A DNA stretch of 11,446 nt from Tannerella sp. (GTDB lineage: Bacteria > Bacteroidota > Bacteroidia > Bacteroidales > Tannerellaceae), in contig JAISEZ010000185.1 in assembly GCA_031263835.1 (NCBI GenBank), positions 1-11,446 on the forward strand, written 5' to 3'. Each line of letters begins with the position of its first letter. The stretch's first letter is position 1. A model generated the notes under the pieces. That model did no database searches and was not told where the DNA came from. It worked only from the letters and a program-made list of their open reading frames with translations. The position numbers and the translations under genes are program-made. Shown here in pieces: positions 7,739 to 11,446 of this stretch.

Positions 7739-9685
7739 ATGAATCAAAAAACATTTTTAGTGCTCGCACTGAGCCTTTCCCTTTTTACGGCAAGCGCCCG
7801 GGGAAATAAATACACGCTGCACGCTTCTGCAGTAGAGTTCCAAATCCTCACCGACGAAGCCGACAATCTCCGCTTCAACGTCTCCTACAAAGGAACCCCC
7901 GTCGTTCGGGATTCACCCCTGGGATTCAACATGGATCACGTATCCCTCGGCGAAAACACAAGCATAAAAAGCGTCCGCGAAATCAATTCCGGCGAAGCCA
8001 CCTATACCGTCAGACACGACAACGGAATGACCTGCGACATCGACGTACGCACATATCCGGACGGAATAGCCCTCCGCTACCGTTTTCCGACCGAAACGCC
8101 CAGATGCATATACGCCGAATCAACCGCATTCACATTCCCCGCCGCCACAAAAGCGTGGTATGCCAGCGGGCCGTTTCAGTACGGATGGATCCAGGCATAT
8201 CAGGAAAGGACAATGGACACGATCGCCGGCCAGCTGCTTGCACCCCCCGCAACCTTCCTGCTTCCCGGTGGAATATACGCCGCCATAACGGAAGCAAACC
8301 TTTTCAATTTCCATGGAGCAGTCCTCTTCGGCGTAAAGCCCGGACAGGTGAAATTCGGGTACGTCGAAAACCTCGGACACATCAGGACCGGCACGATCAC
8401 AGGCCTGCCGCCGGCAAAATACTATCACGAAGCCGTACGCGACATACCCTGGATCGTTTCCCCGCCGCAGGGAAAAAGCGAAATCACGACACCGTGGCGG
8501 ATCTTAATGCTGGCCGACGACCTGAACGGACTGGTCAACAATCAAATCATATCCGCCGTCTCGGACAGGCCGGACAAAACACTTTTCCCCGGCGGAGGCA
8601 AACAGGACGACTGGATTAAACCCGGCCGGTCGGTGTTCACCTGGCTGGCCGAAGGAGGAGCCAGTCGCCTCTCGCCCGAAACGTACCGCACATACATACG
8701 CGGAGCCGCCGAACTGGGCCTTGAATCCGTAGTCGTGGACGACGGCTGGGAACACTGGACAGCGACCGGCCGCGACAAGTGGGACATACTCGATGAACTG
8801 GTCCGCTACGGCCGCGAAAGAAACGTAGACCTCTGGGTATGGAGAAGCTCCTCGCCACGCCCCCGTCCACGGTATGACGATATCGGGCTGATTGATCCCG
8901 ACGAACGTACCGCCTTCATGAAAAAATGCGCGCAGACAGGCGTCAAGGGATTAAAAATAGACTTCCTGCACACGGAAAATGTATTCACCGTAAATCTCAT
9001 GGAAGACATTCTGAAAGACGCCGCCAGGGAAAAGCTGATGGTCATCTTTCACGGCGTAAACAAGCCCACCGGCGATTCGTTCACCTATCCCAACCTGCTC
9101 GCCAAGGAAGCCGTACGCGGACTGGAAGGCGCAGGAAGCGAAAGCACATCGGCGCCGGGACCGCCCTGGCCGTATCACAACACCGTTCTCCCGTTCACCC
9201 GCTGGCTGGCCGGCGGCGCCGACTACACGCCGCTCAATTTCCGCCGCGCCTGCCCTCCATCCGTGACGTTTGCCCATCAGCTGGCCTCCATCTACGTCCT
9301 CACATCGCCGATGCTCATCTTTTCCGCCGATATGGAAGACATGCTGGAATCGCCCGGACGCCCGTTCATCGAAGACGTCGCCGTCGTCTGGGACGAAACC
9401 GTCGTACTGCCCGAAAGCCGGATCGGAGAACTGGCCGCGATTGCACGACGGAAAGGCGACACGTGGTACGTAGGAGTACTGAACGGGGAAAAAGCGCGTT
9501 CCTTCGAAACGGAACTCACGTTCCTGCCCCGCGGCACATACGAAATCGTAACCGCGGCAGACAGCCTCCCGGACAGGAAACACATCATATTAAAAAGAGG
9601 CAAAATCCGTTCCACTCAAAAACTCAGGGAAGAACTTTTACCAGGTGGAGGCTTCGTTGCTAAAATCAATAAAAATAACAGATGA
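7739..9685 (+). CDS. GH97 glycosidase, retaining type (alpha-galactosidase-like)
   Basis: The 648-residue product is a family GH97 exo-glycosidase, calcium-dependent by family. A Sec signal peptide (about 1-21, ending TASARG, no lipobox Cys) sends it to the periplasm. The N-terminal beta-sandwich (about 25-285) includes ITEANL with Glu185, matching a conserved calcium ligand. The (beta/alpha)8 domain (about 290-540) includes VVVDDGWEHW, GLKIDFL, FHGVNKPTG and NLLAKEAVRGLEG. Asp408 in KIDF sits where retaining GH97 enzymes have the nucleophile, and Glu463 lies 55 residues later, the same spacing as the Asp415/Glu470 pair I recall for the characterised retaining alpha-galactosidase BT1871. Inverting SusB-type alpha-glucosidases lack this Asp. 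A C-terminal beta domain follows (about 545-645). ATG 7739 is chosen because it starts the signal peptide; the frame stays open upstream to 7331 but would overlap the previous gene. Its TGA overlaps the sulfatase ATG. Beta-L-arabinopyranosidase activity is an alternative within GH97. Confidence 0.95.
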   Translation: MNQKTFLVLALSLSLFTASARGNKYTLHASAVEFQILTDEADNLRFNVSYKGTPVVRDSPLGFNMDHVSLGENTSIKSVREINSGEATYTVRHDNGMTCDIDVRTYPDGIALRYRFPTETPRCIYAESTAFTFPAATKAWYASGPFQYGWIQAYQERTMDTIAGQLLAPPATFLLPGGIYAAITEANLFNFHGAVLFGVKPGQVKFGYVENLGHIRTGTITGLPPAKYYHEAVRDIPWIVSPPQGKSEITTPWRILMLADDLNGLVNNQIISAVSDRPDKTLFPGGGKQDDWIKPGRSVFTWLAEGGASRLSPETYRTYIRGAAELGLESVVVDDGWEHWTATGRDKWDILDELVRYGRERNVDLWVWRSSSPRPRPRYDDIGLIDPDERTAFMKKCAQTGVKGLKIDFLHTENVFTVNLMEDILKDAAREKLMVIFHGVNKPTGDSFTYPNLLAKEAVRGLEGAGSESTSAPGPPWPYHNTVLPFTRWLAGGADYTPLNFRRACPPSVTFAHQLASIYVLTSPMLIFSADMEDMLESPGRPFIEDVAVVWDETVVLPESRIGELAAIARRKGDTWYVGVLNGEKARSFETELTFLPRGTYEIVTAADSLPDRKHIILKRGKIRSTQKLREELLPGGGFVAKINKNNR

Positions 9686-11274
9686 AGAACAAAATTTTAA
9701 GCATGTCAGTCACCTGCCTGCTGCCGGCAATGTCGGCGTACGCGCAGGAACGCCCCAACATCGTATTCTGCATCGCCGACGATGCGAGCTATCACCATTT
9801 CAGCGCAAACGGCTGCAGCTGGGTCAAAACGCCCAATTTCGACAGAGTCTGCCGCCAGGGAATCCGGTTCAGCAACTGCTATACGCCGAACGCAAAATCC
9901 GCGCCCTCCCGCGCGTGCATACTGACAGGCCGCAACTCATGGCAACTGCGCGAGGCAGGCAATCACATCACAAACTTCCCGCCCGACATCAAAACCTTCC
10001 CGGAAGCATTGCGCGAAAACGGATACGAAGCAGCCTTTACGGGAAAAGGCTGGGAGCCGGGCCGCGCCGTCACCGCCGACGGGCAGCCCAGGCAACTGAC
10101 CGGCAAACCCTTCCAGGAGCACACCGCAACGCCGCCGACACGCGCAATGAGCACCATCGGATATGCCGCCAACTTCGAACACTTCCTCGCGGAACGCGAC
10201 CGTACGAAACCGTTTTTCTTCTGGTGCGGCAGCCGCGAACCTCACCGGAGCTACGCGTACGGTTCCTCGATAACGGCAGGCGGAAAAAGCCTGGCGATGA
10301 TAGAGCGCGTGCCGGAATTTCTGCCGGATAACGACACCGTTCGCACGGATCTGCTGGATTACGCTTTCGAGATAGAATATTTTGACCGTCAGGTGGGCGA
10401 AATGCTGGACGTGCTGGAGCGGAACGGCCTGCTGGAAAACACGATCTTCGTGATCACGTCGGACAACGGGATGCCATTCCCGCGAAGCAAGGCAAACAAT
10501 TACGAGTATGCCAACCACATGCCGCTGGCTGTATGCTGGAAAGGCGGGATTCGGAATCCGGGGCGGACGGTGGAGGATTACATCAGCTTCATTGACTATG
10601 CCCCTACGTTCCTGGACGTCGCCGGCGTCGAGTGGGAAGAATCGGGCATGCTACAGACGCCGGGTAAAAGCATGACGGATCTCTTCCGCGACGAAACGGA
10701 CAAAACGGACCGTTCGTTTATCCTCCTGGGCCGGGAAAGGGACGATTACGGGCGGCCCGCGAACCAGGGCTATCCGATACGCGCGATTATTTCCGAAAAC
10801 ATGCTGTACCAGATTAACCTCAAGCCGCACCTCTATCCTGCGGGCAATCCTGAAATGGGATATCCCGATGCGGACGGAGGTCCGACGAAAACCGTGATGC
10901 TCGGTCAAAACCGCCGTGGTGAAAACACGCACCTTTACCGGCTAGCCTTTGCGCAGCGTCCCGCGACGGAGATGTACGACCTGTCGAAGGATATTTTCTG
11001 CATCCGCAACATTGCCGAAGATTCCTGCCATGCACAGCTGCGGAAACGGCTGCATGAAACGCTGATTTCCGAGCTAATAGCCCAGGACGACCCGCGAATG
11101 GGTGCGGAGGGGGATGTATTTGACCGGTACCCGTTCGACAGTCCGCAGAAATGGAATTTCTACGAGCGGGTGATGAGCGGAGACATCCTGAATCCGTGGG
11201 AGCAGACCCGCTGGCTCTCCCCAACCGATTACGAAGACTACCCCGCCCCCCGAAACCGGAATGCACCTGCTTAG
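9682..11274 (+). CDS. S1-family sulfatase, Ser-type
   Basis: The 530-residue product is a formylglycine-dependent sulfatase that removes sulfate esters from carbohydrates. The signal peptide ends about AYAQ (22), so it is periplasmic. PNIVFCIADDAS supplies metal ligands Asp33 and Asp34. The activation motif is SAPSR with Ser73 in place of Cys, followed by ACILTGR; Ser-type enzymes are matured anaerobically by the radical-SAM enzyme anSME, usually encoded elsewhere. Further conserved sites are TGKGW (Lys122), REPH (His188) and the metal pair Asp261-Asn262 in TSDNG. The TFPEALRENGYEAAFTGKGWEPG block resembles SulfAtlas subfamily S1_8, which I offer only tentatively because that group covers several substrates. 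The ATG at 9682 shares ATGA with the GH97 stop, implying translational coupling and stable co-production. The C-terminal tail (DYPAPRNRNAPA) runs into a structured repeat containing the stop codon. Family is firm, substrate unknown. Confidence 0.94.
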   Translation: MKNKILSMSVTCLLPAMSAYAQERPNIVFCIADDASYHHFSANGCSWVKTPNFDRVCRQGIRFSNCYTPNAKSAPSRACILTGRNSWQLREAGNHITNFPPDIKTFPEALRENGYEAAFTGKGWEPGRAVTADGQPRQLTGKPFQEHTATPPTRAMSTIGYAANFEHFLAERDRTKPFFFWCGSREPHRSYAYGSSITAGGKSLAMIERVPEFLPDNDTVRTDLLDYAFEIEYFDRQVGEMLDVLERNGLLENTIFVITSDNGMPFPRSKANNYEYANHMPLAVCWKGGIRNPGRTVEDYISFIDYAPTFLDVAGVEWEESGMLQTPGKSMTDLFRDETDKTDRSFILLGRERDDYGRPANQGYPIRAIISENMLYQINLKPHLYPAGNPEMGYPDADGGPTKTVMLGQNRRGENTHLYRLAFAQRPATEMYDLSKDIFCIRNIAEDSCHAQLRKRLHETLISELIAQDDPRMGAEGDVFDRYPFDSPQKWNFYERVMSGDILNPWEQTRWLSPTDYEDYPAPRNRNAPA

Positions 11275-11333
11275 CGCTCTTCGCTCGGCGCAGTCTCCAG
11301 ACTGCGCCGCATGGGAAGCAAGGCTTCAGCCCA
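11273..11333. repeat. Three consecutive stem-loops after the sulfatase, REP/BIME-like
   Basis: Three dyads follow one another almost without gaps. AGCG/CGCT (11273-11276 with 11282-11285) overlaps the sulfatase stop codon. CGGCGCAGTC (11286-11295) pairs perfectly with GACTGCGCCG (11300-11309) around TCCA. GAAGC (11315-11319) pairs with GCTTC (11323-11327), extended by TGG/CCA (11312-11314 with 11331-11333). No T-run follows, so this is not a classical intrinsic terminator, although the second hairpin could stop or protect the mRNA 3' end. Paired GC-rich hairpins like these are typical of dispersed REP elements mobilised by RAYT transposases. Whether it is repeated in the genome cannot be told from one copy. 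Confidence 0.6.
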
Positions 11334-11446
11334 ATGTCGTCAACTTAAGGAAAAAAAATAGAAAAAGCCATTGGAAATAGATTCAAAAGTATTATTTTAG
11401 ACTTGAACAAAAAAAATGATACGCAATGAACAATCCAATGGCAGAT
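11334..11446. other. AT-rich tail; possible edge of an insertion sequence or next gene
   Basis: From 11341 only 29 of 106 bases are G or C, a sharp drop from the GC-rich genes before it. A perfect 9-base inverted repeat, GCCATTGGA (11367-11375) and TCCAATGGC (11434-11442), frames the segment, and two A8 runs occur (11351-11358 and 11409-11416). TATTTTAG at 11393-11400 is a one-mismatch match to the -7 motif TAnnTTTG. An ATG at 11416 (reading MIRNEQSNGR) and another at 11426 (reading MNNPMAD) stay open to the window end, but ten or fewer codons identify nothing. The segment AATGTCGTCAACTTAAGG just after the stem-loops could be an insertion-sequence end; this is a guess. Confidence 0.25.

Noticed and set aside
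8926..9663. A 245-codon + strand frame inside GH97.
   Set aside because: It is very rich in Arg and His and low in complexity, typical of an out-of-frame reading; it overlaps the catalytic core of GH97.
11286..11309. Classical Rho-independent terminator after the sulfatase.
   Set aside because: The stem is strong but the bases after it (CATGGGAAGC) contain no T-run.

Overview
The window is a stretch of a polysaccharide utilization locus (PUL) from a member of the Bacteroidota, most likely Bacteroidales. The basis is SusC/SusD-type genes, several short lipoprotein signals ending in Cys, A-rich leaders in place of Shine-Dalgarno sites, and matches to the Bacteroides -7 promoter motif. Coding DNA is moderately GC-rich, so a typical low-GC Bacteroides is not assured; I cannot name the genus. 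All genes lie on the + strand.

Layout. (1) Bases 1-387 hold the 3' end of a SusD-like gene, the last gene of an upstream SusC/D module. (2) Bases 388-515 contain a long perfect-core stem-loop. (3) Bases 516-7559 form a tight four-gene set: a full SusC-like TonB-dependent transporter, its SusD-like lipoprotein, a DUF4959/DUF5126/DUF5000-type lipoprotein and a DUF4998-type lipoprotein, with gaps of only 12, 19 and 14 bases. (4) Bases 7560-7738 are non-coding and carry a degenerate 41-base tandem repeat; two of its copies hold exact TAnnTTTG motifs. (5) Bases 7739-11274 hold a periplasmic GH97 glycosidase and a Ser-type S1 sulfatase joined by an ATGA start/stop overlap. (6) Bases 11273-11333 are three back-to-back stem-loops. 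(7) Bases 11334-11446 are very AT-rich and may be the edge of another gene or an insertion sequence.

How the genes fit together. The SusC/D complex would bind and import an oligosaccharide. The two accessory lipoproteins are probably cell-surface glycan-binding or scaffold proteins. In the periplasm a sulfatase would remove sulfate, and a retaining-type GH97 (alpha-galactosidase or beta-L-arabinopyranosidase-like by its catalytic residues) would remove the terminal sugar. The combination points to a sulfated, probably galactose-containing glycan, but the substrate is inference. No PUL regulator (hybrid two-component, SusR, ECF sigma/anti-sigma) and no endo-acting glycanase lie in the window; both would have to be outside it.
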